Of a DNA stretch of 64,000 nt, positions 8,001 to 18,461 are shown piece after piece. Origin of the DNA: Streptomyces sp. PR69 (GTDB lineage: Bacteria > Actinomycetota > Actinomycetes > Streptomycetales > Streptomycetaceae). Location of the stretch: positions 1-64,000 of the forward strand of contig NZ_JAOWCB010000010.1 in the NCBI RefSeq assembly GCF_026420845.1, in the 5' to 3' direction. The notes beneath the pieces are model-generated. The model saw only the letters and a list, made by a program, of their open reading frames with translations, was not told the origin of the DNA and searched no databases. A program made the translations under genes and the position numbers. Positions within the stretch are counted from its first letter, which is position 1, and every line of letters starts with the position of its first letter.

Positions 8001-9569
8001 ATGCTGGACATCCCCTCACTTGTGCGTGTACATGTGGATGCGTCGCTAGCAGCGCAGAATGACATGGGGGTTCGCGATGCTATTGAGCGAAACGCACCAG
8101 TCGGAAAGCCGGCTGCCATGAGCGCCCCTCACCTGCCGAAAGTGGCTGGAATCAATACAGAGGTTCCCACTCCCGCGCACACTGCGCCACCCCTGTCACC
8201 GACCGTTCCTTCCGCGCCCGCTCCGCCCGGAGCGGTGATCCAGGACCGGCTGGCCGGCTGGGTCTCCGATCTCACCACCCTCCATGAACTGACGGAGCGC
8301 CTGGTCAGAACGGCCACCCTCGAAGAGGCCCTCCAGGAGCTGCTGCGCGCAGGGGCCGCGCTCGTCGGGGCGCGCCGCGGCATGGTCGTACTCGAACCCC
8401 CCGAGGGCGGCCCCGATCGCGCAGACTGCTTCGAGGGCGGCCGCGGCCCCTCCCTGACCAAAGGTCTCGGCCTGACGCACGCCGAGCTCGGGCACTTCGA
8501 AACGGTGCCGCGCGGCGCCACGGCGCTCGGCCGCATCCTGGACGGCGGACGGCCCCCGGACGGCAGATCCGCCTTCGGCCAGGCCGTCGCCGACGCCGAT
8601 CTGTTCGCCGACGACTCCCTCGACCCGCGCCACCGCGAAGTGGCCGTGCGGCTGGGCTACGCCGCCAGCTACACCCTCTCCCTGGCCGCCGAGGACGCGG
8701 GAACCCTCGGCGCGGCCGTCTGGCTCTACGACGAACCGGCCGCCCCCATGGAGCGCCAGCGCCACCTCGTGGGCCTCTATATGCGCTACGCCACCGAGCA
8801 TCTGGCCCGGCTGCTGGAGCTGGAGCACGCTCGCGCCACCGTGGCGACGGTCGCAGAGGAGCTGCTGCCCACCAGGCTGCCCCGGATGCCGGGGGTCGAG
8901 CTCGCCGCCCGGCATGTCACCGGGCCGCGCGGCGGCGGCAACTGGTACGACGCGCTGCCGCTGCCGGAAGGCGCCCTCGGGCTCGCGGTGGGCTCCGTCT
9001 CCGGATCCGGGCCCAGCGCGCTGGCCGCGATGGGGCGGCTGCGGGCCTCCCTGCGCGCCTACGCGGTGATGGAGGGCGAGGACCCGGTCGCCGTGCTGTC
9101 GGATCTGGAGCTGCTGCTGCGGCTGACCGAGCCGGCCAGGACCGCGACCGCGCTGTTCGGCTACGCCGAGCCTGCCGTCGGCAAGATGGTGCTGGCGGGG
9201 GCGGGGCACACCCCGCCGCTGATCATCGGCGAGCAGCGCACGGAGTTCGTCGAGACATCCCTCTCGGCGCCCCTGGGGATGCTCGCCTGCTGGGAGGCGC
9301 CGAGCGTGGAGCTGGCGCCCGCCCCGGGAGAGACGGTGCTCCTGTACACGGACGGGCTGCTGCGCCGCACCGGAGATCCCATGGACCGTGCGTTCGCGCG
9401 GCTGCACGCGGCGGCCGCGAGCGTGCCCAAGGCGGCGCGTACGGATCCGGGGGCGGTCGCCGACCATGTGCTGGCCGCGATGCTGCCCGATGCCGCCGCG
9501 GAGGTGCGCCGGGCGGGCAAGGGCGGCACGGCCGGCGGCGTCGTCCTGCTCGCCGCCCGCTTCGCCTGA
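8001..9569 (+). CDS. GAF plus SpoIIE/PP2C-type protein, probably an inactive phosphatase
   Basis: The 522-residue protein has a variable leader, a GAF-like sensor region at about 95-290, and a SpoIIE-type PP2C domain at about 300-520. Such proteins normally dephosphorylate anti-anti-sigma factors. Here the usual metal-binding GGDWYD reads GGNWYD, the GDVxGHG motif reads GSVSGSG, and the C-terminal Asp-Asp region is Gly-Gly (TAGGVVLLAARFA). LLYTDGLLRR is kept. Catalysis is therefore doubtful and a binding or signalling role is more likely. The ATG at 8001 fits my memory of related Streptomyces proteins. An ATG at 8118 with GGAAAG upstream is the alternative. Confidence 0.85.
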   Translation: MLDIPSLVRVHVDASLAAQNDMGVRDAIERNAPVGKPAAMSAPHLPKVAGINTEVPTPAHTAPPLSPTVPSAPAPPGAVIQDRLAGWVSDLTTLHELTERLVRTATLEEALQELLRAGAALVGARRGMVVLEPPEGGPDRADCFEGGRGPSLTKGLGLTHAELGHFETVPRGATALGRILDGGRPPDGRSAFGQAVADADLFADDSLDPRHREVAVRLGYAASYTLSLAAEDAGTLGAAVWLYDEPAAPMERQRHLVGLYMRYATEHLARLLELEHARATVATVAEELLPTRLPRMPGVELAARHVTGPRGGGNWYDALPLPEGALGLAVGSVSGSGPSALAAMGRLRASLRAYAVMEGEDPVAVLSDLELLLRLTEPARTATALFGYAEPAVGKMVLAGAGHTPPLIIGEQRTEFVETSLSAPLGMLACWEAPSVELAPAPGETVLLYTDGLLRRTGDPMDRAFARLHAAAASVPKAARTDPGAVADHVLAAMLPDAAAEVRRAGKGGTAGGVVLLAARFA

Positions 9570-9660
9570 CTGCGCTGAGGTTTTCCACAGGGCCCCGGCC
9601 GTCTTCCGGTCGCACATACGATGGTGAGGTCACCCCCACCCAGTGGCCCAGGAGGCAGAC

Positions 9661-11148
9661 GTGGCCGAGGAGCTCACCCCGGAGACCCCGGAGACCGCAG
9701 AGATCCCGGAAAAGGACGAGCAGCCGATCAAGCAGCGCAAGAACGGCTTGTACCCGAGCGTTTCCGACGAGCTCGCCGAGAATATGAAGACCGGCTGGGC
9801 GGACACGGAGCAGCACGATCTGCAGCCCATCCCGCAGGCGTCGCACACGGCCGCGCGGCGTGCCGCGCTGTCGGCCCGGTTCCCCGGAGAGCGTCTGGTG
9901 ATTCCGGCCGGCAATCTCAAGACACGGTCCAATGACACGGAGTACAGCTTCCGCGCCGCCACCGAGTACGCGTATCTGACCGGCGACCAGACCGAGGACG
10001 GCGTCCTGGTGCTGGAGCCCAGGGGCGCGGCGGGTGACGGGGGCCACCAGGCCACGGTCTATCTGCTGCCGCGGTCCAACCGGGAGAACGGCGAGTTCTG
10101 GCTGTCCGGGCAGGGCGAGCTGTGGGTCGGGCGGCGGAATTCGCTGGGCGAGGCCGAGCAGCTGCTGGGCATCCCCGCCGAGGATGTCCGCGAGCTGCCG
10201 GAGCTGCTGCGCGGGCTGTCCGGCCCGGTGCGCGTGGTCCGCGGTCATGACGCGGGCATCGAGGCCGCGCTGACCGACAAGGTCACCGCTGAGCGCGACG
10301 AGGAGCTGCGGGTCTACCTCTCCGAGGCGCGCGCGGTGAAGGACGAGTTCGAGATCGCCGAGCTGCAGAAGGCGTGCGACTCCACCGCGCGCGGCTTCGA
10401 GGACGTCGTGAAGGTGCTGGACAGGGCGGAGGCGACCAGCGAGCGCTATATCGAGGGCACCTTCTTCCTGCGCGCCCGCGTCGAGGGCAATGACGTGGGC
10501 TATGGCTCGATCTGCGCCGCTGGGCCGCACGCCACCACCCTGCACTGGGTGCGCAACGACGGTCCGGTGCGTCCCGGCGAGCTGCTGCTGCTGGACGCGG
10601 GCGTGGAGACGACGGAGCTGTACACGGCCGACGTCACCCGCACCCTGCCGATCAGCGGCCGGTACACGGAGCTGCAGCGCAAGATCTATGACGCGGTGTA
10701 CGAGGCGCAGGAGGCCGGCATCGCCGCGGTGCGGCCGGGGGCCAAGTTCCGCGACTTCCATGACGCGGCGCAGCGCGTGCTCGCGGAGAGGCTGGTCGAG
10801 TGGGGTCTGCTCGAAGGGCCCGTGGAGCGGGTGCTGGAGCTGGGGCTGCAGCGCCGCTGGACGCTGCACGGCACCGGCCACATGCTCGGCATGGACGTCC
10901 ACGACTGCGCGGCGGCGCGCACCGAGGCGTATGTCGACGGGACGCTGGAGCCGGGCATGTGTCTGACCGTGGAACCGGGCCTGTACTTCCAGGCGGACGA
11001 TCTGTCGGTGCCGGAGGAGTACCGGGGCATCGGCGTCCGGATCGAGGACGACATCCTGGTCACCGAGGACGGCAACCGGAATCTGTCGGCCGCGCTGCCG
11101 CGCCGGGCGGACGAGGTCGAGGCCTGGATGGCGTCCCTCAGGGGCTGA
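9661..11148 (+). CDS. Aminopeptidase P (Xaa-Pro aminopeptidase, M24 family)
   Basis: The 495-residue cytoplasmic metalloprotease removes an N-terminal residue preceding proline. It has a creatinase-like N-terminal domain and a pita-bread catalytic domain. The metal ligands are visible in order: Asp in LLLDAGVE and TADVTRT, His in GTGHMLGMDVHD, Glu in LTVEPGLYF and Glu in GVRIEDDILV. The GTG at 9661 was chosen because AGGAGG ends 5 bases upstream; the GTG at 9643 has no such site. The first 30 residues are Glu/Pro/Thr-rich and probably disordered. A second M24 protein lies at 26439. Confidence 0.95.
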   Translation: MAEELTPETPETAEIPEKDEQPIKQRKNGLYPSVSDELAENMKTGWADTEQHDLQPIPQASHTAARRAALSARFPGERLVIPAGNLKTRSNDTEYSFRAATEYAYLTGDQTEDGVLVLEPRGAAGDGGHQATVYLLPRSNRENGEFWLSGQGELWVGRRNSLGEAEQLLGIPAEDVRELPELLRGLSGPVRVVRGHDAGIEAALTDKVTAERDEELRVYLSEARAVKDEFEIAELQKACDSTARGFEDVVKVLDRAEATSERYIEGTFFLRARVEGNDVGYGSICAAGPHATTLHWVRNDGPVRPGELLLLDAGVETTELYTADVTRTLPISGRYTELQRKIYDAVYEAQEAGIAAVRPGAKFRDFHDAAQRVLAERLVEWGLLEGPVERVLELGLQRRWTLHGTGHMLGMDVHDCAAARTEAYVDGTLEPGMCLTVEPGLYFQADDLSVPEEYRGIGVRIEDDILVTEDGNRNLSAALPRRADEVEAWMASLRG

Positions 11149-11167
11149 CCCCCAGGGGCTGACCCCT
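11140..11167. repeat. 14-bp direct repeat at the end of the aminopeptidase gene
   Basis: Two adjacent copies of AGGGGCTGACCCC plus one variable base lie at 11140-11153 and 11154-11167. They cover the stop codon of the aminopeptidase gene and part of the 39-base gap to the convergent RsbW-like gene. This looks like a tandem duplication of a gene end. Confidence 0.7.
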
Positions 11168-11187
11168 CCGGGGCTGAGCCGGGGCGC

Positions 11188-11649
11188 TCAGGAGGCGAGC
11201 AGCGGGGCGTTGTCACGCCATTTGAGGATCTTGTCAAAGCTGACGACGGCGCCCCGCTCCGGGCCATTGTGAAAGTGCACATGGTCGGCGAGCTGCTCGA
11301 TCAGGCACAGTCCGCGCCCGCTCTCCGCGCCCGGGGCGGCCACGGGCGTGGTGTAGCCGCAGGGGCCGCCGGGTCTGGCCGGGAATCCGGGCCCGGAGTC
11401 CGACACCTCGATACGGCACATCTCGCCGTCCAGATAGGCGGTCACCCGATACGCCCCCGAGGCCTCGCCGGACTCCTGACCGCCGCCGTGCTCCACGGCA
11501 TTGGCGCACGCTTCACTCAGCGCCACGGACAAATCGTAAGAAATATCCGGATCGACGCCGACGGTCTCCATGGCGCCGAGCAGCAGCCGACGGGCGAGCG
11601 GAACGCTCGCGGCTTCGCGCCGCAAATGGAGAGACCACCAGATGCTCAT
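11188..11649 (-). CDS. RsbW-like HATPase, stand-alone anti-sigma/serine kinase type
   Basis: The 153-residue protein is a bare GHKL ATPase domain with N-box SEACANAVEHG, G1 box VSDSGPGFPAR and G2 box SGRGLCLIEQLA. It belongs to the large Streptomyces set of orphan RsbW/SpoIIAB-like kinases that bind sigma factors or phosphorylate anti-anti-sigma factors. No partner gene lies beside it. It is convergent with the aminopeptidase and divergent from the copper operon. A small palindrome (ACATA-CCGT-TATGT, 11675-11688) lies just upstream of its start. Confidence 0.9.
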   Translation of the reverse strand: MSIWWSLHLRREAASVPLARRLLLGAMETVGVDPDISYDLSVALSEACANAVEHGGGQESGEASGAYRVTAYLDGEMCRIEVSDSGPGFPARPGGPCGYTTPVAAPGAESGRGLCLIEQLADHVHFHNGPERGAVVSFDKILKWRDNAPLLAS

Positions 11650-11838
11650 GCTCCAGCCTCCTGGCTGCGGCTCGACATACCGTTATGTATTGCCCCAAAA
11701 CACTTCCGGTAAGCACAGAGTTGACGCGAGAGCGCTCGTTCGGCGGATGCGCCATCTCCGTACAGCGGTGTAAAGCAAAGGGGATCTTCCGGACCTGCCG
11801 TACGGGCCGAACCCTCTCAGTGCGATGATGACCCGGCC

Positions 11839-12711
11839 ATGTCGTCCACGTCCGTCGCACGCGCCGGAGCCGGTTTGCGGCTTCTGAGGGCCGCGGTGTT
11901 CACCGCGGTCTGTGTTGCGCTGTCCGCGACAGGGCATGCGCTGGCTGCCTGCGCGTCCGTCCCCTGGTGGACGCTGCCGCTCGGCTTTCTCTTCCTGTTC
12001 GCGCTGGTCGCTCCGTTCGCGGGGCGGGAGCGCTCGCTGCCCTCGATCGCCGCGGCGCTGGGCGCGGGACAGCTGGCCCTGCACGCCCTGTTCGGGGCGG
12101 GGCAGCACCAGCAGCTGCGACTGGCGCCGAGCGCCGACGACGCGCTGATCAGGATGGCCGGCAAGCTGATGTGCGGCGCGGGCGCTTCATCGACGTCCGC
12201 TGCGGACGCCCGCCGCATCATCACCACGGCGGGACTCGACCCGGCGACCGCGACGGCGACGGCCGGCGCGTCGGCGGCGGGTACGGCGCAAGCGGCCCAG
12301 GCGGCCCAGTCTGTCCAGGCGGCGCACACCGCGCCGGGCGGCGCGTTCTCCTCGGTCGCCGAAGTGGCGGCCTCCCCCGAACTGCTGCCCTCGCTGCCCA
12401 TGCTGCTCGGGCATCTGCTCGCGGCGCTGGCCACCGGCTGGCTGCTGCGCCGCGGCGACCTGGCGCTCTTCACCCTCGCCCGGCTGTCGGCCGACTCCGC
12501 GCAGTCGGTGGCCCAGGGGGCCCGGCTGCGTTCGCTGCGCGCCGCGCTCGTTCTCGTACGGACGCTGTGCGCCGGGCTGACGGGTGCGCCCGCGGCCCCG
12601 CCCCAGCGCCCCCGGCCGGCGGACGAGCCGCCCGCCCCGGCGGCGGACGAGGCACTCCAGCACACCGTGATCAGGCGCGGGCCCCCGGCAGAGCTCGCAC
12701 TCGCAGCCTGA
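11839..12711 (+). CDS. Integral membrane protein at the head of the copper operon
   Basis: The 290-residue protein has about four predicted membrane segments: AAVFTAVCVALSATGHALAA, WTLPLGFLFLFALVAPF, SIAAALGAGQLALHALFG and a later MLLGHLLAALATGWLL. An Ala/Thr/Ser/Gln-rich loop separates the third and fourth. Several His residues and one Met/Cys (KLMCGAG) in the loop could contact metal, but no known copper domain is recognised. It precedes ycnI, sco, PCuAC, copCD and dyp on the same strand, so a role in copper handling is inferred from context only. The C-terminal tail is Pro/Ala-rich. Confidence 0.85.
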   Translation: MSSTSVARAGAGLRLLRAAVFTAVCVALSATGHALAACASVPWWTLPLGFLFLFALVAPFAGRERSLPSIAAALGAGQLALHALFGAGQHQQLRLAPSADDALIRMAGKLMCGAGASSTSAADARRIITTAGLDPATATATAGASAAGTAQAAQAAQSVQAAHTAPGGAFSSVAEVAASPELLPSLPMLLGHLLAALATGWLLRRGDLALFTLARLSADSAQSVAQGARLRSLRAALVLVRTLCAGLTGAPAAPPQRPRPADEPPAPAADEALQHTVIRRGPPAELALAA

Positions 12712-12818
12712 CGCGGCCCACTCACCGCCGAGCCCGGGAGTGGAGTCGCCGCGCCCAGGCATGCCTCTGTGCACCCGCGCATCACACACCTCTCCCTCAC
12801 CCTGGAGTGATCTCTGCC

Positions 12819-13676
12819 ATGAGCACCGTCCGTAACGCCCGTACCTCCCACACGGCCTCCCGCGCCCCGCGCCGTACCTCCGCCGCCCTGTCCCGTCTCG
12901 CCGTCGCCACCGGAGTCGCCGCCTCCTCCGTGCTGCTGCTCTCGGGCACGGCCTTCGCGCACGTCACCGTCCAGCCGCAGGGCGAAGCGGCCAAGGGCGG
13001 CTATGCGACGGTCAACTTCAAGGTCCCCAACGAGCGGGACAACGCCTCCACCGTCAAGCTTGAGGTGAGCTTCCCCGCCGACCACCCGCTGGCCTCCGCA
13101 ATGCCCCAGCCGGTGCCGGGCTGGAAGGCGGAGGTGACCAAGTCCAAGCTGGACAAGCCGCTGGAGATGCACGGAAAGCAGATCACCGAGGCGGTCACCA
13201 AGATCACCTGGACGGCGACCGACTCCAAGATCGCCCCCGGTGAGTTCCAGCAGTTCCCGGTCTCGATGGGCAGACTGCCCGAGAACGCCGAGCAGCTGGT
13301 GTTCAAGGCCCTCCAGACGTACGACAACAAGGAGGTCGTGCGCTGGATCGAGGAGCCGGTGGAGGGCGGCGAGGAGCCCGAGTCCCCCGCGCCGGTCCTG
13401 AAGCTGTCGGCCGCGACCGACGACCACCACGGCGGGGGCAGCGGCTCGTCGCACACCGCCGGAGACAAGAAGGACGACACGAAGCACGGCGAGGCGAAGG
13501 ACGGCGGGGCGAAGGACGGCGAGGCGAAGCACGGCGGGGCGAAGGACGGCGAGAAGTCCTCGGCCGCCGCCGACGCAAGCGACACCACCGCCCGCGTCCT
13601 CGGCATCGCCGGCATCCTCGTCGGCGCCGCCGGTGTGGCCTTCGGCGTGCTGGCCCGACGCGGTCGCGCCTCCTGA
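12819..13676 (+). CDS. YcnI-family copper-binding membrane-anchored protein
   Basis: The 285-residue exported protein has a signal peptide ending in SGTAFA. The mature chain would begin HVTVQPQG, placing a His at the N-terminus as needed for copper binding in the YcnI (DUF1775) fold. The domain spans about residues 45-190. A His/Lys/Asp/Gly-rich linker follows (DDHHGGGSGSSH, then five 5-residue repeats of K-H/D-G-x-A), and a C-terminal membrane helix (GIAGILVGAAGVAFGVLA) with a basic stop-transfer end anchors it. It is the second gene of the copper operon. Copper storage or hand-over at the cell surface is the likely role. Confidence 0.92.
   Translation: MSTVRNARTSHTASRAPRRTSAALSRLAVATGVAASSVLLLSGTAFAHVTVQPQGEAAKGGYATVNFKVPNERDNASTVKLEVSFPADHPLASAMPQPVPGWKAEVTKSKLDKPLEMHGKQITEAVTKITWTATDSKIAPGEFQQFPVSMGRLPENAEQLVFKALQTYDNKEVVRWIEEPVEGGEEPESPAPVLKLSAATDDHHGGGSGSSHTAGDKKDDTKHGEAKDGGAKDGEAKHGGAKDGEKSSAAADASDTTARVLGIAGILVGAAGVAFGVLARRGRAS
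13481..13555 (+). repeat. Five 15-bp tandem repeats in the ycnI linker
   Basis: Five contiguous units close to GAAGGACGGCGAGGC encode K-(H/D)-G-(E/G)-A in frame between the copper-binding domain and the membrane helix. The 15-base period keeps the reading frame, so copy number could vary without breaking the protein. Confidence 0.85.
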
Positions 13677-13709
13677 CACACCGAACCAGACATCTGGAAT
13701 ATTTCACCC

Positions 13710-14372
13710 ATGCGTACGAAGACTCTGCTCGCGGCCGCGCTCATCGCGGCCGCCGGGCTCACCCTGTCCGCCTGTGGAAGCGACGGAAAGAACGATTCCG
13801 CGGGCAGCGCCGTCGCCGAGGTCTCCGCCCAGCCGAAGACCAAGGCGGCCACGGTGCTCGACCAGCCGTTCACCAAGCCCGACCTGGTCCTCACGGACAC
13901 CAAGGGCGAGCAGTACGACCTGCGCGAGCGGACCAAGGGCAAGCCGACGCTGATCTACTTCGGCTATACACACTGCCCCGACGTCTGCCCGCTGACGATG
14001 AGCAACATCGCCATCGCCATGAAGCAGCTCCCCCAGGCCGACCGCGACAAGCTCCAGGTCGTGTTCGTCACCACCGACCCCGAGCGGGACACCTCCGCCG
14101 AGCTCGCCAAGTGGCTGCCGAGCGCGGGCGATCCTTCCTTCACCGGGCTCACCGGCGACTTCTCGACCATCCAGGCCGCGGCCCGCTCGATCGGCATCGG
14201 CATCGACCCGCCGAAGAAGAACAAGGACGGCACGGTCGAGTCCATGCACGGCGCCCAGGTCATCGCCTTCTCCCCGAAGACCGACCAGGGCTATGTGCTG
14301 TACGGGGAAGACACTTCCGCCGACGACTACGCCAAGGACCTGCCCAAGCTGATCCAGGGGGAAAAGCCGTGA
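13710..14372 (+). CDS. sco: SCO1/SenC-family copper chaperone lipoprotein
   Basis: The 220-residue lipoprotein has a lipobox (LTLSACGS) and a thioredoxin-like domain. The copper-binding CxxxC (YTHCPDVCPLT) and the distal His (ESMHGAQVI) are intact. Sco proteins load copper into the Cu-A site of cytochrome c oxidase, and in S. lividans a Sco protein from a comparable gene cluster is needed for copper-dependent development. It lies 33 bases after ycnI, and its stop codon overlaps the GTG start of the PCuAC gene, implying translational coupling. Confidence 0.95.
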   Translation: MRTKTLLAAALIAAAGLTLSACGSDGKNDSAGSAVAEVSAQPKTKAATVLDQPFTKPDLVLTDTKGEQYDLRERTKGKPTLIYFGYTHCPDVCPLTMSNIAIAMKQLPQADRDKLQVVFVTTDPERDTSAELAKWLPSAGDPSFTGLTGDFSTIQAAARSIGIGIDPPKKNKDGTVESMHGAQVIAFSPKTDQGYVLYGEDTSADDYAKDLPKLIQGEKP

Positions 14373-14866
14373 GCCGCCGCCTCACCCGTACCGCGGGTTC
14401 CTTCCGCATATCCCGCGCGGCGGCGCTCGCCGCGGCCGTGTCCCTGGCCGCGGGGGCGGCGCTGACGGGCTGCTCGTCGAGCGCCTCCGGACCGGAGTTG
14501 AAGGTGAGCGGGGCGTTTATGCCGCAGCCCGTCAGCGAGATGGCGGCGGGCTTCCTCACCGTGGAGAACACGGGGGACGCGGCGGACAAGCTGACCTCAG
14601 TCACCAGTGACATCTCCGACGACGTCGCCATCCACGAGAGCGTGAACCAGAAGATGCGGGAGGTGAAGTCCTTTGACATCCCGGCCGACGGCCATCTCGA
14701 CCTCGAACGCGGCGGCCGCCACATCATGTTCATGAAGCTCAAGAAGCAGCCCCGGCAGGGCGAGAAGGTCGCCGTGGAGCTGCACTTCGAGAAGTCCGAC
14801 CCGATCAAGGTCGAGCTTCCCGTCGAGGCGCCCAACCACAACCCGCAGCACGCGAAGAAGCACTGA
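14369..14866 (+). CDS. PCuAC-family periplasmic-type copper chaperone lipoprotein
   Basis: The 165-residue product is a lipoprotein (lipobox ALTGCSSS). It has the PCuAC copper motif: His in IHESV, Met in QKMREV, and the downstream H-x-M in GGRHIMFMKL. Proteins of this family pass copper to Sco or cytochrome oxidase outside the membrane. The GTG start overlaps the sco stop codon (GTGA) and is preceded by a GGGGGA site. The C-terminus adds a short His-containing tail (NHNPQHAKKH). It resembles ECuC of S. lividans, which works upstream of Sco; this assignment is by family and gene order. Confidence 0.93.
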   Translation: MSRRLTRTAGSFRISRAAALAAAVSLAAGAALTGCSSSASGPELKVSGAFMPQPVSEMAAGFLTVENTGDAADKLTSVTSDISDDVAIHESVNQKMREVKSFDIPADGHLDLERGGRHIMFMKLKKQPRQGEKVAVELHFEKSDPIKVELPVEAPNHNPQHAKKH

Positions 14867-14881
14867 GGGGCTGGTCACGCC

Positions 14882-17026
<2,145 letters not shown>

Positions 17027-17029
17027 CGT

Positions 17030-18313
17030 ATGACACCGCAGAACGAGACCCCGAACGAGACGACGGAGCAGGAACGGCGCATCATCTCGCGGCGTCGGCT
17101 GCTCGGCACGGCGGGGGCCGCCGGCGCGACCGGGCTGGCACTCGGCGCTGCCGGGGGCGCGGCGGTCCACGCCGCCACGGCGGATCCGGCCATGGAGCTG
17201 AGCACGCTCGGCTCGACCGGCATCCCCTTCCACGGAGAGCGCCAGCCGGGCATCACCACACCGCTCCAGGCCCGCGGCCATCTGATCGCCTTCGACCTCG
17301 CCCCGGGCGCGGGCCGCAAGGAGGCGGCCGCACTGCTGCGCCGCTGGTCGCGGCTGGCGGCGGAGCTGATGGCGGGGCGGCCCGCAGGGGACGGCGACAC
17401 GGGCGTCGCCCTGGACGCCGGTCCGTCCTCGCTGACGGTCACCTTCGGCTTCGGCCGTACGTTCTTCGACCGTACGGGCCTGACCGCCCGGCGGCCCGCG
17501 GGGCTCGACCCGCTGCCCGCGTTCTCCTCCGACCAGCTCGACCCCAAGCGCTCCGACGGGGATCTGTGGGTGCAGATCGGGGCCGACGACGGGCTGGTCG
17601 CCTTTCACGCGCTGCGCGCCGTCCAGCGGGCGGCGGGCGACGCCGCGCGGGTGCGCTGGCAGATGAACGGCTTCAACCGCTCCCCCGGCGCGACCCGCTC
17701 CCCGATGACCTCCCGCAATCTGATGGGCCAGGTCGACGGAACCAACAATCCGAAGCCGTCGGACCCCGATTTCGACCGGCGGATCTTCGTCCCGGCGGAC
17801 AGCGAGGCCGCCGAGGGGGATCCGGCGTGGATGGCGGGCGGTTCGTACGCGGTCGTGCGCCGGATCCGGATGCTGCTGGACGACTGGGAGAAGCTTCCAC
17901 TCGACGGGCAGGAGAAGGTGATCGGCCGCCGTAAGTCGGACGGGGCGCCGCTGACGGGCGGCTCGGAGACGACGCCGCTCGCCCTCGACAAGACCGGTCC
18001 GGACGGCAAGCTCGTCATTCCGGACAATGCACACGCCCGTATCTCAGCGCCGGAGGCGAATGGCGGTGCGGCGATGCTGCGGCGGCCGTTCTCCTTCCAC
18101 GACGGGATCGGCCCGGACGGCGTCGTGGACGCCGGGCTGCTGTTCATCTGCTGGCAGGCGGACCCGCTGCGGGGCTTCGTGCCGGTGCAGCGCAAGCTCG
18201 ACCGCGGGGATGCGCTGTCGGCGTTCATCCGGCACGAGGCGAGCGGGCTGTTCGCCGTGCCCGGCGGTGCGCGGGAGGGCGAGTACGTCGGCCAGCGGCT
18301 GCTGGAATCCTGA
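17030..18313 (+). CDS. Tat-exported DyP-type haem peroxidase
   Basis: The 427-residue enzyme carries a twin-arginine signal (SRRRLLGTAGAAGATGLALG, residues about 17-45), so it is exported folded with haem. The DyP signature GxxDG is present as GQVDGTNNP, with the downstream FVPADSE/WMAGGSY region. The proximal haem His is probably that of DNAHARISAP. It starts 3 bases after copCD and closes the copper operon, matching the place of DtpA in S. lividans, where it acts with Sco and the PCuAC protein in copper-dependent glycan deposition. The substrate here is not known. Confidence 0.95.
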   Translation: MTPQNETPNETTEQERRIISRRRLLGTAGAAGATGLALGAAGGAAVHAATADPAMELSTLGSTGIPFHGERQPGITTPLQARGHLIAFDLAPGAGRKEAAALLRRWSRLAAELMAGRPAGDGDTGVALDAGPSSLTVTFGFGRTFFDRTGLTARRPAGLDPLPAFSSDQLDPKRSDGDLWVQIGADDGLVAFHALRAVQRAAGDAARVRWQMNGFNRSPGATRSPMTSRNLMGQVDGTNNPKPSDPDFDRRIFVPADSEAAEGDPAWMAGGSYAVVRRIRMLLDDWEKLPLDGQEKVIGRRKSDGAPLTGGSETTPLALDKTGPDGKLVIPDNAHARISAPEANGGAAMLRRPFSFHDGIGPDGVVDAGLLFICWQADPLRGFVPVQRKLDRGDALSAFIRHEASGLFAVPGGAREGEYVGQRLLES

Positions 18314-18390
18314 ACCTCGCCTTCGGCTGGCGGCTGGCGGCTGGCGGCTGGCGGCTGGCGGCTGGCGGCTGCTGGAATCGTGAACCTCGT
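18299..18390 (+). repeat. 7-bp minisatellite and duplicated dyp gene end before pheA
   Basis: Six perfect copies of GGCTGGC run from 18325 to 18366. They are flanked by a direct repeat of about 22 bp: the end of the dyp gene (GCTGCTGGAATCCTGAACCTC) and a near-identical copy just after the array, from about 18369. The array therefore sits inside a duplicated gene end, in the 148-base gap before pheA. Confidence 0.9.
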
Positions 18391-18461
18391 CTGCGACCTG
18401 CGACCCTGCTATTAGGGTGACGTTGATGACCGCGCCCGCCAGCCGCCAGCAGGGATGACGC

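Noticed and set aside
9581..9589. A single DnaA-like box (TTTTCCACA) after the GAF/SpoIIE-type gene
   Set aside because: One mismatch and isolated, so it is likely to be chance.
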